From an uncultured Alphaproteobacteria bacterium (GTDB taxonomy: Bacteria; Pseudomonadota; Alphaproteobacteria; RF32; CAG-239), in NCBI GenBank assembly GCA_910584385.1, contig CAJUAK010000015.1, positions 1 through 47,957 of the forward strand: a stretch of 47,957 bases of DNA, in the 5' to 3' direction. Shown piece after piece: positions 30,356-38,895 of this stretch (within the stretch, counting starts at the first letter, position 1; each line of letters begins with the position of its first letter). The notes beneath the pieces were generated by a model. That model searched no databases. It saw only the letters and a program-made list of their open reading frames with translations, and was not told the origin of the DNA. Made by a program: the position numbers and the translations under genes.

Positions 30356-30811
30356 TCAGTAATCTCCCAAAAAGTTGTTGACCTGGTTGGTGAAGTTTTC
30401 TTGGAAGCTTACCGGGTCTGATATTTGGTTTTGCAGCCCTTCAAGTTTTTTGAAGCCGAAGGTGGCACCGTCGTCAACTCTTTGCAGAACGACTTCCAAC
30501 GGTTGGCTCAGGCTATATGTTTCTATGAAATTATATTCCTGGTCATTCTGATAATCAATTAGCAGCAAGCTGTATTGCCCGGCGTAATTTTGGTTATAAG
30601 CCTGTTCTATCAATTCTATTGCCTGTCCGCAATTTTCACAGGGCTCGTTGTTATAGAACACATAGATAATTGACTTATTATAATTAGGACGGCTTTCTTC
30701 AAAATATTCCTGCATATTGATGTTGGAATCGTTGTTGTCTTGAAATTGCAACTCCGCCCGGGCAGGAAAACTTGCAAGCATTGCCGCCAGCAATAATAGA
30801 TATTTGCGCAT
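30356..30811 (-). CDS. Secreted thioredoxin-fold protein with CENC motif
   Basis: A 151-residue protein with a clear signal peptide (MRKYLLLLAAMLASFPARA). The mature part has a thioredoxin-like start: IIYVFYNNEPCENCGQAIEL, with Cys58 and Cys61 at the head of a helix, then YSLLLIDYQND and QPLEVVLQRVDDGATFGF as later strands. This layout resembles the ArsF-type branch of thioredoxin-like proteins. It lacks an obvious cis-Pro, so redox activity is uncertain. GAGGAG precedes the ATG. It is 18 bases after pepP on the minus strand and probably the last gene of prmA-pepP. Confidence 0.75.
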   Translation of the reverse strand: MRKYLLLLAAMLASFPARAELQFQDNNDSNINMQEYFEESRPNYNKSIIYVFYNNEPCENCGQAIELIEQAYNQNYAGQYSLLLIDYQNDQEYNFIETYSLSQPLEVVLQRVDDGATFGFKKLEGLQNQISDPVSFQENFTNQVNNFLGDY

Positions 30812-30829
30812 GTGTTTCTCCTCTTTTTA

Positions 30830-32497
30830 TTACAGAGGAGAGCAGGCGCCTTTCAGCCAATCTTGGGTTTGCTTGTCTACCAAAGGGGAGATTTCTTTTT
30901 CTACCCGTTGGTGGTAAGCGTTAATCCAGCTTTCCTCTTCTTTATTTAAGAGATATTTGTTAATCAGCTTTTTATCAAGGGGGGCCAGCGTTAAAACTTC
31001 AAACCCCAGCATGCCGTTTTCTTTTTTTACGGTGCGCAGCAGGTTTTCAATACGGATGCCGTAAGCGCCTTCTTTGTAATACCCGGGTTCGTCGGAGAGT
31101 ATCATGTTTTCCTGAAGCGGCGCGGAAGAATAGCGCGTGGAAATGCCGATAGGGCCTTCATGGACATTTGAAAAACAGCCAACACCGTGTCCGGTGCCGT
31201 GTCCGTAATCCAGGCCATGTTTCCAGAGTTCGACCCTGGCGACGGCATCTAAGGCTTGTCCGGAAGTCCCTTCCGGAAAATTTGCCTGTGCCAGGGCAAT
31301 ATGCGCCTTTAGGACATAGGTTGCATTTTCTATCATTTCGGCGGTGGGTTTGCCAAATGCTACGGTGCGCGTTACATCGGTGGTGCCGTCCAGATATTGT
31401 GCGCCGCTGTCTAATAACAGCAATTTTCCTTCTTTGAGGCGCTTATTGGTTTCTTTTTCAGGGTGGTAGTGAATGATTGCGCCATTGGCACCGATGCCGG
31501 CAATCGTGTCAAAACTGTTGGAAAAATAAAGGGGCTGCCCTTTGCGAAATTCTTTAATTTTTGCTGCAATGCTGAGTTCGTCCTGCGTGCTGCCGTTTTT
31601 CTCCAACCAGGACAAAAAGCGGCAAAGCGCGGCGCCGTCCCTTTGGTGCGCTTTCTTGATGCCTTCGATTTCAACGGGATTTTTTGCGGCTTTCCAATTT
31701 ACTATCGGATTGGCAATATTTTCCAGCCAGATTTTATGAGCTTTCATTAAAGAATAAATCTGCCGGGGCGTGTTATTGAACGAAACGCCGATTGTGCGCC
31801 CCTGGTATCTGGAAAGTTCTACTTCCAGCTGGTTAAAATCATTGGTGAAAAGGCTGATATCCCCCTCTTTGCCGATTAGGGCGAAGGCCCTTAAAACCGG
31901 CGTGTCCGGCAGGGCATTTGATCTTAGGTTCATTAGCCAGGAAACACAATCTGCCGCGGCAATAAAATAGGCGTCTAATTCATTTTGGTTGATAAATGCC
32001 TTGAAGTCTGCCAGTTTTTCTTCCATGCTTTGCCCGGCGTAACGGGCTTCATGTTCAAAAATTTCGCAAGGCGTTTCGGTCAGCATTTTTCGATTGCCTA
32101 TCTCCGGCGTTTCGATAAAAGAGAGCGATTTTAACGTCCTTTTCCAATAGTCGACTTCGCTGATGGGGTGGCACCAAGGATTATATCCGATTTTTGAACC
32201 TTCAGGAAAATTCTTTTGTATAAATTGCGACAAGCTTTCGCCGGGGCGGCAGACGACTTTTATTTTATTTGTGTCTACCTGCTGCCCGGCTTGAAGTTCG
32301 TAGCGCCCGTCAACCAACAGATATGCTTTTTGCGGACAGATAATTAATGTTCCCGCGGAGCCGCTAAATCCGGTCAATGATAAAATCTGGTTTTCTTCAT
32401 CTAAAACATCCTGCCCCAAGAACATATTTCCTCTGGTAAGGATGTAGGCATCTAATGAATGCCCGGCGATTTGTTGTTGAAGTTCGTCAAATGTCAT
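30830..32497 (-). CDS. Aminopeptidase P family (Xaa-Pro aminopeptidase), M24B
   Basis: A 555-residue metallopeptidase that removes N-terminal residues before proline. Two creatinase-like N-terminal domains occupy about 1-300, as in the longer eukaryote-like/alphaproteobacterial APP1 form. The pita-bread catalytic domain supplies five metal ligands: Asp in LLLDSGAQYLDGTTDVTRT (two Asp), His in GHGTGHGVG, and Glu in LSDEPGYY and IRIENLL. Its ATG overlaps the prmA stop by one base (TAATG), so translation is coupled to prmA. Confidence 0.95.
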   Translation of the reverse strand: MTFDELQQQIAGHSLDAYILTRGNMFLGQDVLDEENQILSLTGFSGSAGTLIICPQKAYLLVDGRYELQAGQQVDTNKIKVVCRPGESLSQFIQKNFPEGSKIGYNPWCHPISEVDYWKRTLKSLSFIETPEIGNRKMLTETPCEIFEHEARYAGQSMEEKLADFKAFINQNELDAYFIAAADCVSWLMNLRSNALPDTPVLRAFALIGKEGDISLFTNDFNQLEVELSRYQGRTIGVSFNNTPRQIYSLMKAHKIWLENIANPIVNWKAAKNPVEIEGIKKAHQRDGAALCRFLSWLEKNGSTQDELSIAAKIKEFRKGQPLYFSNSFDTIAGIGANGAIIHYHPEKETNKRLKEGKLLLLDSGAQYLDGTTDVTRTVAFGKPTAEMIENATYVLKAHIALAQANFPEGTSGQALDAVARVELWKHGLDYGHGTGHGVGCFSNVHEGPIGISTRYSSAPLQENMILSDEPGYYKEGAYGIRIENLLRTVKKENGMLGFEVLTLAPLDKKLINKYLLNKEEESWINAYHQRVEKEISPLVDKQTQDWLKGACSPL

Positions 32498-33366
32498 TAT
32501 TTTTTCTCCAAAAGTGCGGCGCGCCAGTTGTCAAACTGATAGGTTTTGACAAGCTTTAGCCCTTGTTCCAAATGGGCGTTGACAACCCATTCTTCCTGGT
32601 CGGCAACAAAGCCTGAAACAACTGCGAATCCTCCGGATTTTAAATTCTTTGCCAAATCAGGAGCCATTTCTATCAAAGGGCGGGCAAGAATATTGGACAA
32701 GATGATGTCATAAGGGGCATTTTGCAAAACTTTTGCGTTTTGGTAGCCGTTGCTTAAGAAGCAGTCTATCTGCTGTTCTACCCCGTTGTCTTTGGCATTT
32801 TGATTGGTAACGATTACGGCCTCGTCGTCGATATCTACGGCGGTTATTTTAGAATCCGGCCAGAGTTTTGCCGCAGCCAAAGATAAGATTCCCGAACCGC
32901 ATCCGACATCTAAAATATTTTTATGGGCTTTTTTGCCGTTGTCCAAATCGCAAATGGCCTGAAGGCAGGAACGTGTCGTTTGGTGTTCCGAACCGAATGC
33001 CGTGGCGGCATAAATGCGGATAGCCAGCTTATCTGTTTTGGGCGCTTCTTTTTCGTGGACGCCGTAAATTAAAAATTTATCAGCTTCAACCGGGGCAAAT
33101 TTGATAACGTTGTCTTTTAACCAGTCTTCGCTTTCAAGAAGCTTGGCTTCGTAAGGCGGCAGGGAAATGTTCTGCCCTTTGGCGTAGCTTAAGAATTCCT
33201 GTTCGTTGAAGTGGCTGTCTTTATAGCCGCTCCAGATGTCAAAACCGTCTTCCGTATAATCACAGGTTACAACATCAAACCAGCTCTCTAAAAATTCTCC
33301 AAATTCGTTTTTGTCTGCCTCCTGTTTGGCGAAGGTGATTTGCCAGCATCTGCCGGAATTATTCAT
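32497..33366 (-). CDS. prmA: Ribosomal protein L11 methyltransferase
   Basis: A 289-residue class I SAM methyltransferase that trimethylates L11. The N-terminal substrate domain precedes the SAM site NILDVGCGSGILSLAAAKLW, followed by ITAVDIDDEAVIVTNQNA and the PrmA-typical YDIILSNILARPLIEMAPDL. ATG 33366 is chosen over 33384 because AAAGGAAAAC stands just before it. It is first in the prmA-pepP-thioredoxin-like transcript and divergent from the lipoprotein gene at 33460. Confidence 0.95.
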   Translation of the reverse strand: MNNSGRCWQITFAKQEADKNEFGEFLESWFDVVTCDYTEDGFDIWSGYKDSHFNEQEFLSYAKGQNISLPPYEAKLLESEDWLKDNVIKFAPVEADKFLIYGVHEKEAPKTDKLAIRIYAATAFGSEHQTTRSCLQAICDLDNGKKAHKNILDVGCGSGILSLAAAKLWPDSKITAVDIDDEAVIVTNQNAKDNGVEQQIDCFLSNGYQNAKVLQNAPYDIILSNILARPLIEMAPDLAKNLKSGGFAVVSGFVADQEEWVVNAHLEQGLKLVKTYQFDNWRAALLEKK

Positions 33367-33459
33367 GAGTTTTCCTTTGTGCACTAAATATTTGTTTACT
33401 AAATTGGGATAATGTTATATTAAATTTATTAATAAATCTTTGTGATGGGAATGAACATT

Positions 33460-34239
33460 ATGAAAAAAAATCTGCCGCTTTTGATGCTTCTGTTTGCCGC
33501 TTCCTGCAGTATTCGTGCCGGCGAATATAAAATTTTGCCCGGCGACGGTGGGTTGATTAACAATATTAATTCTTCTTCCGCAAAAGTTTATAATGCCGGC
33601 GAACCCCGCCTGGTTAAAAGCGAATATGTCGAAGAAAAGAATTTTATGGTCAATGAAACACAGCTGGCAAAGCGCGGCGGGTCGGTTTTGAACAACAAAA
33701 TTTACCGAAAAGACTTTTATGTAAACAATTCTGTTGCGGCTAACAAAGATGCCGTTTTGCACAGTGCTTCCGTTCCCCAGCCGGTTTATAAAAATAAGGC
33801 GGTTAATGTTTTGGGCGAAGTTTCTGTCGATGGCAAAAATTATCGGATGCTGGAAACAGAAATTAAAAATTTTGTAATGCTGATTGATGAAAACGGAAAA
33901 CTGTTTAATAAGATGGGGCGGCTTCAAAACGGACGGTTTGTCTTGCTGCCGGTTGAATATGTCGTTACGCCGGATAATGTTGTCTTTAAGGATGTTATGG
34001 CGTCATCAACAACCCAGACCAAGCCTATCAGGGGTTTTGACATTAAATATGACGGCGTCCGTCTGGGGCGGATGTGGTTTACTTATCTGAATTATGAAGG
34101 CGGCAAAAATGACAGCGGGCGCTTTCAGGAAATTAGCTTTCCGGCAAAGCCCGGGCTGATTGAAATTAATAATGTCGGCATCCGGGTCAGCCAGGTGGAT
34201 GATGGCAAAATTGAATATGTCATTGTTAAATATGAATAA
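33460..34239 (+). CDS. Putative lipoprotein, unknown function
   Basis: A 259-residue protein with a lipoprotein signal peptide: MKKNLPLLMLLFAASCSIRA, with Cys16 in a good lipobox (AAS-C). The mature chain is beta-rich without recognised domain; segments include GRFVLLPVEYVVTPDNVVFK and RGFDIKYDGVRLGRMWFTYL. ATG 33460 gives the cleanest signal; earlier in-frame starts at 33442, 33445 and 33451 exist and ribosome-binding signals are weak. It is alone between prmA (divergent) and a terminator. An outer-membrane-anchored periplasmic role is inferred from the signal only. Confidence 0.75.
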   Translation: MKKNLPLLMLLFAASCSIRAGEYKILPGDGGLINNINSSSAKVYNAGEPRLVKSEYVEEKNFMVNETQLAKRGGSVLNNKIYRKDFYVNNSVAANKDAVLHSASVPQPVYKNKAVNVLGEVSVDGKNYRMLETEIKNFVMLIDENGKLFNKMGRLQNGRFVLLPVEYVVTPDNVVFKDVMASSTTQTKPIRGFDIKYDGVRLGRMWFTYLNYEGGKNDSGRFQEISFPAKPGLIEINNVGIRVSQVDDGKIEYVIVKYE

Positions 34240-34241
34240 GA

Positions 34242-34278
34242 AAAGCGGAGGAATTTTGAAGAAATTTCTCCGTTTTTT
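34242..34278 (+). terminator. Rho-independent terminator
   Basis: CGGAG-GAATTT pairs with AAATT-T-CTCCG (34246-34272) and is followed by six T. Confidence 0.85.
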
Positions 34279-34364
34279 ATAAAAAAATCTTGCGGGTTTT
34301 AATGCTTTGCTGTATAAGTGCCCTACATATGTCTGAAAATGTTTGTTTTTAAGGAATTAAGAGA

Positions 34365-35114
34365 ATGTCAGGACACTCCCAATTTAAGAATATTATGTAC
34401 CGCAAAGGTGCTCAAGATGCTAAAAAAGCAAAGGTTTTTGCAAAGTTAGCCCGTGATATTACAATTGCTGCAAAGTCCGGTTTGCCGGAACCAGATAAGA
34501 ATCCGCGCCTGCGTTTGGCCATTCAGGCTGCCCGCGCCGAAAGCATGCCCAAAGATAATATTGAGCGCGCAATTGCCAAGGCAACCCAGACTGCCGGCGG
34601 TGCTGATTATGTTTCCACCCGTTATGAAGGGTTTGGCCCGGGCAAGGTTGCTGTTATTGTTGAAGCTTTGACAGATAATAAAAACCGCACGGCTAGCAAT
34701 ATCCGCACAATCTTTGGAAAACGCGGCGGCGTGATGGGTGAATCCGGTTCGGTTGCTTTTAACTTTGAACGCATTGGCTATATTCAATATCCGATTGCTG
34801 CGGCAGATGCTGATACAATGTTTGAAAAGGCTTTGGATGCGGGTGCCAATGATGTGGTTTCTGAAGATGAAAATCATGAAATTGAAACATTGCCGGATGA
34901 TTTGAATACGGTAACGGAAGCTTTGGAAAAGCAATTTGGTACGCCGTCAGCTTCGCGCCTGGATTGGAAAGCTATGGTTAAAACAGACGTTACCGATGTT
35001 GAAACCGCTCAGAAGTTTTTGGATTTTCTGGATGCTTTGGATGATGACGATGATGTTCAGCATGTTTATCACAATGCTGAAATTTCAGAGGAAATTATGC
35101 AAAAGCTGGCTTAA
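34365..35114 (+). CDS. YebC/PmpR-family protein
   Basis: A 249-residue YebC protein: MSGHSQFKNIMYRKGAQDAK is close to the canonical start, then PKDNIERAIAKATQ, GFGPGKVAVIVEALTDNKNR and GVMGESGSVAFNFERIG. The family was described as transcriptional regulators and more recently as translation factors that help ribosomes at polyproline stretches. In many proteobacteria yebC lies directly upstream of ruvC, as here (one small gene between, on the other strand), which supports chromosomal synteny. A strong terminator follows. Confidence 0.95.
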   Translation: MSGHSQFKNIMYRKGAQDAKKAKVFAKLARDITIAAKSGLPEPDKNPRLRLAIQAARAESMPKDNIERAIAKATQTAGGADYVSTRYEGFGPGKVAVIVEALTDNKNRTASNIRTIFGKRGGVMGESGSVAFNFERIGYIQYPIAAADADTMFEKALDAGANDVVSEDENHEIETLPDDLNTVTEALEKQFGTPSASRLDWKAMVKTDVTDVETAQKFLDFLDALDDDDDVQHVYHNAEISEEIMQKLA

Positions 35115-35131
35115 GATGCTGTTGATAAAGC

Positions 35132-35163
35132 AAAGCGCCCTTATTAAAAGGGCGCTTTTTTTA
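35132..35163. terminator. Bidirectional terminator after yebC
   Basis: AAAGCGCCCTT and AAGGGCGCTTT form an 11-bp perfect stem with loop ATTAA and a T-run; it also lies at the end of the convergent gene 35161-35703. Confidence 0.9.
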
Positions 35164-35703
35164 GATGAGTTCGTAATAAACTTTGTAGCAGTTTAGCTTA
35201 GGGTACCATTTTGCCTGTTGGCGCACGGGAATTGTGTCTCCGGGTTTTGCAACATGGGGCAGTCCGGCGTTTCTAAGTTCCAGCTTTCCGAGAACCTCGT
35301 GCTCGAGCAAGATAGACCTTTCATCTATGGTTTTGATGGTGAACAGGAGCTGGAAATGCTCGGCAGGTTTGAACCATATTTGGAAGCTGTTATCAGAAAG
35401 GGAAATGATTCTATCATATTCCGCACAGTATCCGTTGCTTGGAATTTTTGATGTCCTTGCCACTTCCGCGTATAAACAGACGCAATCTTTTTGTTCGGAG
35501 ACTGGATTGTTTTGTTCAGCCTGGGAAGAATAGAGGCGGTAAAATTCTTTTTGATATTTTTTCCTAAATTGGCGGCTTAGCATTTTCATCCTTGTCTTTT
35601 GGTCAGCTTCCTGCCTTTGAGCTTTGATTGCCCTGGAGATTCTCAGAAACATCACAAGAACTGCCAGAAAAAGGATTGCAATGCAGCTTATTACAACGTT
35701 CAT
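35161..35703 (-). CDS. Single-pass membrane protein, unknown function
   Basis: A 180-residue protein with one N-terminal membrane helix (VVISCIAILFLAVLVMFLRI), a basic, probably cytosolic helical linker (KTRMKMLSRQFRKKYQKEFY) and a C-terminal beta-rich domain (residues 75-180: CLYAEVARTSKIPSNGYCAE, FQIWFKPAEHFQLLFTIK). No family was recognised. It sits alone, against yebC and divergent from ruvC. Confidence 0.6.
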   Translation of the reverse strand: MNVVISCIAILFLAVLVMFLRISRAIKAQRQEADQKTRMKMLSRQFRKKYQKEFYRLYSSQAEQNNPVSEQKDCVCLYAEVARTSKIPSNGYCAEYDRIISLSDNSFQIWFKPAEHFQLLFTIKTIDERSILLEHEVLGKLELRNAGLPHVAKPGDTIPVRQQAKWYPKLNCYKVYYELI

Positions 35704-35887
35704 AAAAATTTGTATTTAATTAGGTTAATAATGTTATTTGCAGAGAGTATATTTTAAACGGCCTTTTTATGCAAGGTTTTTATGGCGATAAAATATAATA
35801 TGGCAAGTTGTTTGTGCAAAGATTATTTTAGGGTTGGCTTTGGCTGCTTTCAGCGTTATCCTTATGCTGCTTTTAGGAGGAATGAAA

Positions 35888-36364
35888 ATGATTAGGATTT
35901 TGGGGCTCGATCCGAGTTTGTCGTCAACCGGCTGGGGGATTATCGAGGCGGAGAATAACCGCATCCGCTATGTGGCAGACGGGTTTATTCCAACAGATTC
36001 AAAAATGCCGCTGCCGGAACGTCTGGCGCTTATTCATAAAAGGCTGGCCGAAGTTATAGAGTTTTACAAGCCGCAGGAAGCTTCCATCGAAAAGGTTTTT
36101 CTGAACTCAAATGCTGTTTCCACAATTAAACTCGGCATGGCGCGCGGCGTGGTTTTGCTCGCGCCGGCATTATTTGATGTTTCGGTAACCGAATATGAGC
36201 CGAATAAAGTAAAAAAAGCTGTCGTGGGCGTTGGGCATGCTGATAAAAACCAGGTGCAAAAAATGGTTGAAGTTTTGCTTCCCGGCTGCCATCCGAAGAA
36301 TAATGACTCTTCTGACGCTTTAGCTATTGCTATTACGCATAATGCTTACCGCCGTTCGGTTTAA
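35888..36364 (+). CDS. ruvC: Holliday junction resolvase RuvC
   Basis: A 158-residue RNase H-fold nuclease that cuts Holliday junctions symmetrically. The catalytic acids are visible: Asp in ILGLDPSLSSTGWG, Glu in ASIEKVFLN, and the paired Asp region NNDSSDALAIAITH. AGGAGG at 35875-35880 lies 7 bases before ATG 35888, making it a better start than ATG 35882 (1 base away) or upstream codons. It is slightly shorter than the E. coli enzyme. It leads ruvC-ruvA-ruvB, but a hairpin at its end may lower read-through. Confidence 0.95.
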   Translation: MIRILGLDPSLSSTGWGIIEAENNRIRYVADGFIPTDSKMPLPERLALIHKRLAEVIEFYKPQEASIEKVFLNSNAVSTIKLGMARGVVLLAPALFDVSVTEYEPNKVKKAVVGVGHADKNQVQKMVEVLLPGCHPKNNDSSDALAIAITHNAYRRSV

Positions 36365-36380
36365 CGGCGGTTTTGTTCTT
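36348..36380 (+). terminator. Hairpin overlapping the ruvC stop, terminator or attenuator
   Basis: ACCGCCGTT (36348-36356) pairs with AACGGCGGT (36363-36371), followed by a T-rich tract. The stem includes the end of the ruvC coding sequence. Confidence 0.6.
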
Positions 36381-36463
36381 TTTTTGTTCTTAAATGCAAA
36401 AATAACTTGTTTTGACGGTGTTTTCTGATAATCTTGTAATGTTTTCAATGGGAGATTAAATAT

Positions 36464-37135
36464 ATGATTGCAAAACTGCGCGGAATTATTGATTCAATAG
36501 GTGAGGATTATGCTATTATTGATGTCAACGGCGTGGGGTATTTGGTCTATGCTTCTGCCAAAACGCTTTCTCGTTTGGCGGCAGGAGCGGAGGTTTCCCT
36601 GTTGATTGAAACAGTGGTCCGGGAAGACAGCATTACATTATTTGCTTTTGCCGAGGCCCTGGAGAAAGAATGGTTCCTTACCTTAACCAAGGTACAGGGC
36701 GTGGGGGCAAAAGTCGGTTTGGCGATTTTATCCGCCCTTTCCCCTTTACAGTTGGCTCAGGCTGTTTCCGCGCAAGATAAAAACTCATTTACCCGGGCTA
36801 ACGGCGTTGGCCCTAAATTGGCAGCGCGGATTGTTACGGAACTTAAAGATAAGATTGTCATGGCACCGCTGACTGCCGCTAAAGCAGAACTTGCAAAGGA
36901 GGCAGGAATGGATGCTAATCAGGAAACAACAGCTTATACGGATGCTCTTGTCAGCTTAAACAGCGAAGCGGGAGATTCACAAAAAATGGAAGATGCTATT
37001 TCCGCTTTGGTTAACCTCGGCTATCAACGTTTGGAGGCTTATAAGGCGGTTAACCAGGCAGCTTTGGGCAATCCCGAGGCGGATATGTCTACGCTGATCA
37101 AGCTGGCGTTGAAGGAATTTGCCAAGAAAGACTAA
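36464..37135 (+). CDS. ruvA: Holliday junction DNA helicase subunit RuvA
   Basis: A 223-residue RuvA. The N-terminal OB domain reads MIAKLRGIIDSIGEDYAIID then VNGVGYLVYAS, the tandem helix-hairpin-helix contains VQGVGAKVGLAILSAL and ANGVGPKLAARIVTELKDK, and the C-terminal domain III (DAISALVNLGYQRLEAYKAV) binds RuvB. The linker between domains II and III is longer than in E. coli (203 residues). The RuvA tetramer loads RuvB on junctions. GGGAG precedes ATG 36464. ruvB follows 3 bases later. Confidence 0.97.
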   Translation: MIAKLRGIIDSIGEDYAIIDVNGVGYLVYASAKTLSRLAAGAEVSLLIETVVREDSITLFAFAEALEKEWFLTLTKVQGVGAKVGLAILSALSPLQLAQAVSAQDKNSFTRANGVGPKLAARIVTELKDKIVMAPLTAAKAELAKEAGMDANQETTAYTDALVSLNSEAGDSQKMEDAISALVNLGYQRLEAYKAVNQAALGNPEADMSTLIKLALKEFAKKD

Positions 37136-37138
37136 TTT

Positions 37139-38197
37139 ATGATACAAGAAGACGAAAGGCTGGTCAGCCCGAAAAAACAACAAGGAGATGAGGCATCAGT
37201 GAATGCCCCTGTCAATTTGCGCCCAAATTCGCTTCGTGATTTTGTCGGGCAGCGGGATGTTTGCGAGAATTTAAAAGTTTTTATTGAGGCCGCCAAGCAA
37301 AGGGGCGAGGCTCTTGACCATGTTTTGCTGTTTGGCCCTCCGGGATTAGGCAAGACCACGCTCGCCTCGATTGTTGCAAAAGAGCTTGGCGTCGGTTTTC
37401 GTGCGACTTCTGCGCCGATGATTTCAAAATCGGGCGATTTGGCAGCAATTTTAACAAATCTGGAACGCAATGATGTTTTGTTCATTGATGAAATTCACCG
37501 CTTAAACCCGGCGATTGAGGAAGTTCTTTATTCGGCGATGGAAGATTTTCAGCTTGATTTAATTATCGGCGAAGGTCCGTCTGCCCGCTCAGTGCGAATT
37601 GATTTACAGCCGTTTACGCTCGTCGGGGCGACGACCCGTTCGGGGATGTTGTCTACGCCTTTGCGCGAACGTTTTGGCATTCCTTTGCGTTTGGATTTTT
37701 ATTCTGCGGAAGATTTGCAGAAGATCGTGCTTCGTGGAGCAAGGCTTTTGGATATGCCTTTATCGGAGGTCGGTGCTTTGGAAATAGCCAAGCGTTCCAG
37801 AGGAACTCCCCGCGTGGCCGGGCGGTTGTTGCGGCGCGTGCGCGATTTTGGCGCAGTGGCCGGTTCTGTCCAGGTCGATAATAAAATCGCAGATGCAGCT
37901 TTGCGGCGGTTGGATGTTGACAATTATGGCCTGGATGCTTTTGACAGGCGTTATCTGAATTGTATTGCCCGCAATTACGGCGGTGGTCCTGTTGGCGCAG
38001 ATACTTTAGCCGCCGCCCTTTCTGAAGAAAGGGATACGATTGAAGAAGTTGTTGAGCCTTTTTTGCTGAAACTTGGTTTTTTGCAGAGAACGCCGAGAGG
38101 TCGGGTAATTTCTGATTTAGGTTGTAAATATTTAGGTGTTTCACTTCCTAAAAAAGAAATAAAACAATTTGATTTTCTTGATAATTTAGGAGACTAA
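37139..38197 (+). CDS. ruvB: Holliday junction branch-migration ATPase RuvB
   Basis: A 352-residue AAA+ motor. Walker A is GPPGLGKTTLA, Walker B is VLFIDEIHRLN, sensor 1 is VGATTRSGMLSTPLRERFG, which includes the arginine-finger region, and the C-terminal winged helix contains FLQRTPRGR. RuvB hexamers pull DNA through the RuvA-junction complex during recombinational repair. It is 3 bases after ruvA and 1 base before ybgC, so all three are translated from one message. Confidence 0.98.
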   Translation: MIQEDERLVSPKKQQGDEASVNAPVNLRPNSLRDFVGQRDVCENLKVFIEAAKQRGEALDHVLLFGPPGLGKTTLASIVAKELGVGFRATSAPMISKSGDLAAILTNLERNDVLFIDEIHRLNPAIEEVLYSAMEDFQLDLIIGEGPSARSVRIDLQPFTLVGATTRSGMLSTPLRERFGIPLRLDFYSAEDLQKIVLRGARLLDMPLSEVGALEIAKRSRGTPRVAGRLLRRVRDFGAVAGSVQVDNKIADAALRRLDVDNYGLDAFDRRYLNCIARNYGGGPVGADTLAAALSEERDTIEEVVEPFLLKLGFLQRTPRGRVISDLGCKYLGVSLPKKEIKQFDFLDNLGD

Positions 38198-38198
38198 A

Positions 38199-38633
38199 AT
38201 GCTTTTTGACATTTTGCCGGCGGCCGGGAAATTTTTTGGAACAGTGTTTGCTTTTCCGATAAGGGTTTATTATGAAGATACCGATGCCGGCGGAATTGTT
38301 TATTATGCGAATTATCTAAAATTTGCCGAAAGATGCCGGACAGAATTTATCAGGGCTTTGGGCTGTTCTGACCAACAAAAAGCGTTGGAAGAAGATAAAT
38401 GCGGCTTTACGGTGCGCCATGTCGAGGTTGATTATAAGGCTCCGGCGGTTTTGGACGACGCGCTTGTTGTAACGGCTGAAATGCGGGATGTGAAAGGCGC
38501 GGCAGCGGTTATGCACCAGGAGGTTTACCGTGGAGAGCAATTGCTGGCGGTAATTGACGTAAAACTTGCCTATATAAATTTAGCTAAAAAGCGTCCGGTG
38601 CGCATTCCTGAAGAGATTATTTCCAAGCTGTAA
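38199..38633 (+). CDS. ybgC: YbgC-family acyl-CoA thioesterase
   Basis: A 144-residue hot-dog thioesterase. The catalytic motif is VYYEDTDAGGIVYYANYLKF with the active-site Asp, then AERCRTEFIRALG. YbgC enzymes hydrolyse short or long acyl-CoA and interact with lipid synthesis at the inner membrane; they usually head the tol-pal cluster. Here ybgC follows ruvB by one base but is separated from tolQ by a 2.5-kb stretch with a cysteine-rich protein gene. The first 15 residues are an extra, hydrophobic leader ahead of the usual start. AGGAGAC precedes ATG 38199. Confidence 0.95.
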   Translation: MLFDILPAAGKFFGTVFAFPIRVYYEDTDAGGIVYYANYLKFAERCRTEFIRALGCSDQQKALEEDKCGFTVRHVEVDYKAPAVLDDALVVTAEMRDVKGAAAVMHQEVYRGEQLLAVIDVKLAYINLAKKRPVRIPEEIISKL

Positions 38634-38828
38634 GCTTTATCGCCGATTATTCGTTTTCCGATATAGGGTTATGATGCTTTGTCATAATTGTGTAATGAAG
38701 ATGCTTGTTCCCTTAGAGGTCTTATTCAGGGATATTGGTTTCTATGTGTCTTGATATGTACTTTACTAAGATGCTTATTTTATATAGATTTTGATTAGAT
38801 GATGGAAGGGGGGTAAAACGATTATCTA

Positions 38829-38857
38829 TTTACAATTAAAAATATCTATGATATAAT
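38829..38857 (+). promoter_or_regulatory. Strong promoter of the cysteine-rich protein gene
   Basis: TTTACA (38829-38834), a 17-bp spacer and perfect TATAAT (38852-38857), 38 bases before ATG 38896. The rest of the 38634-38828 gap shows no gene. Confidence 0.85.
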
Positions 38858-38895
38858 AATCCTGTGTGTTTGTTTTATATTATGCGAGGCGTAGG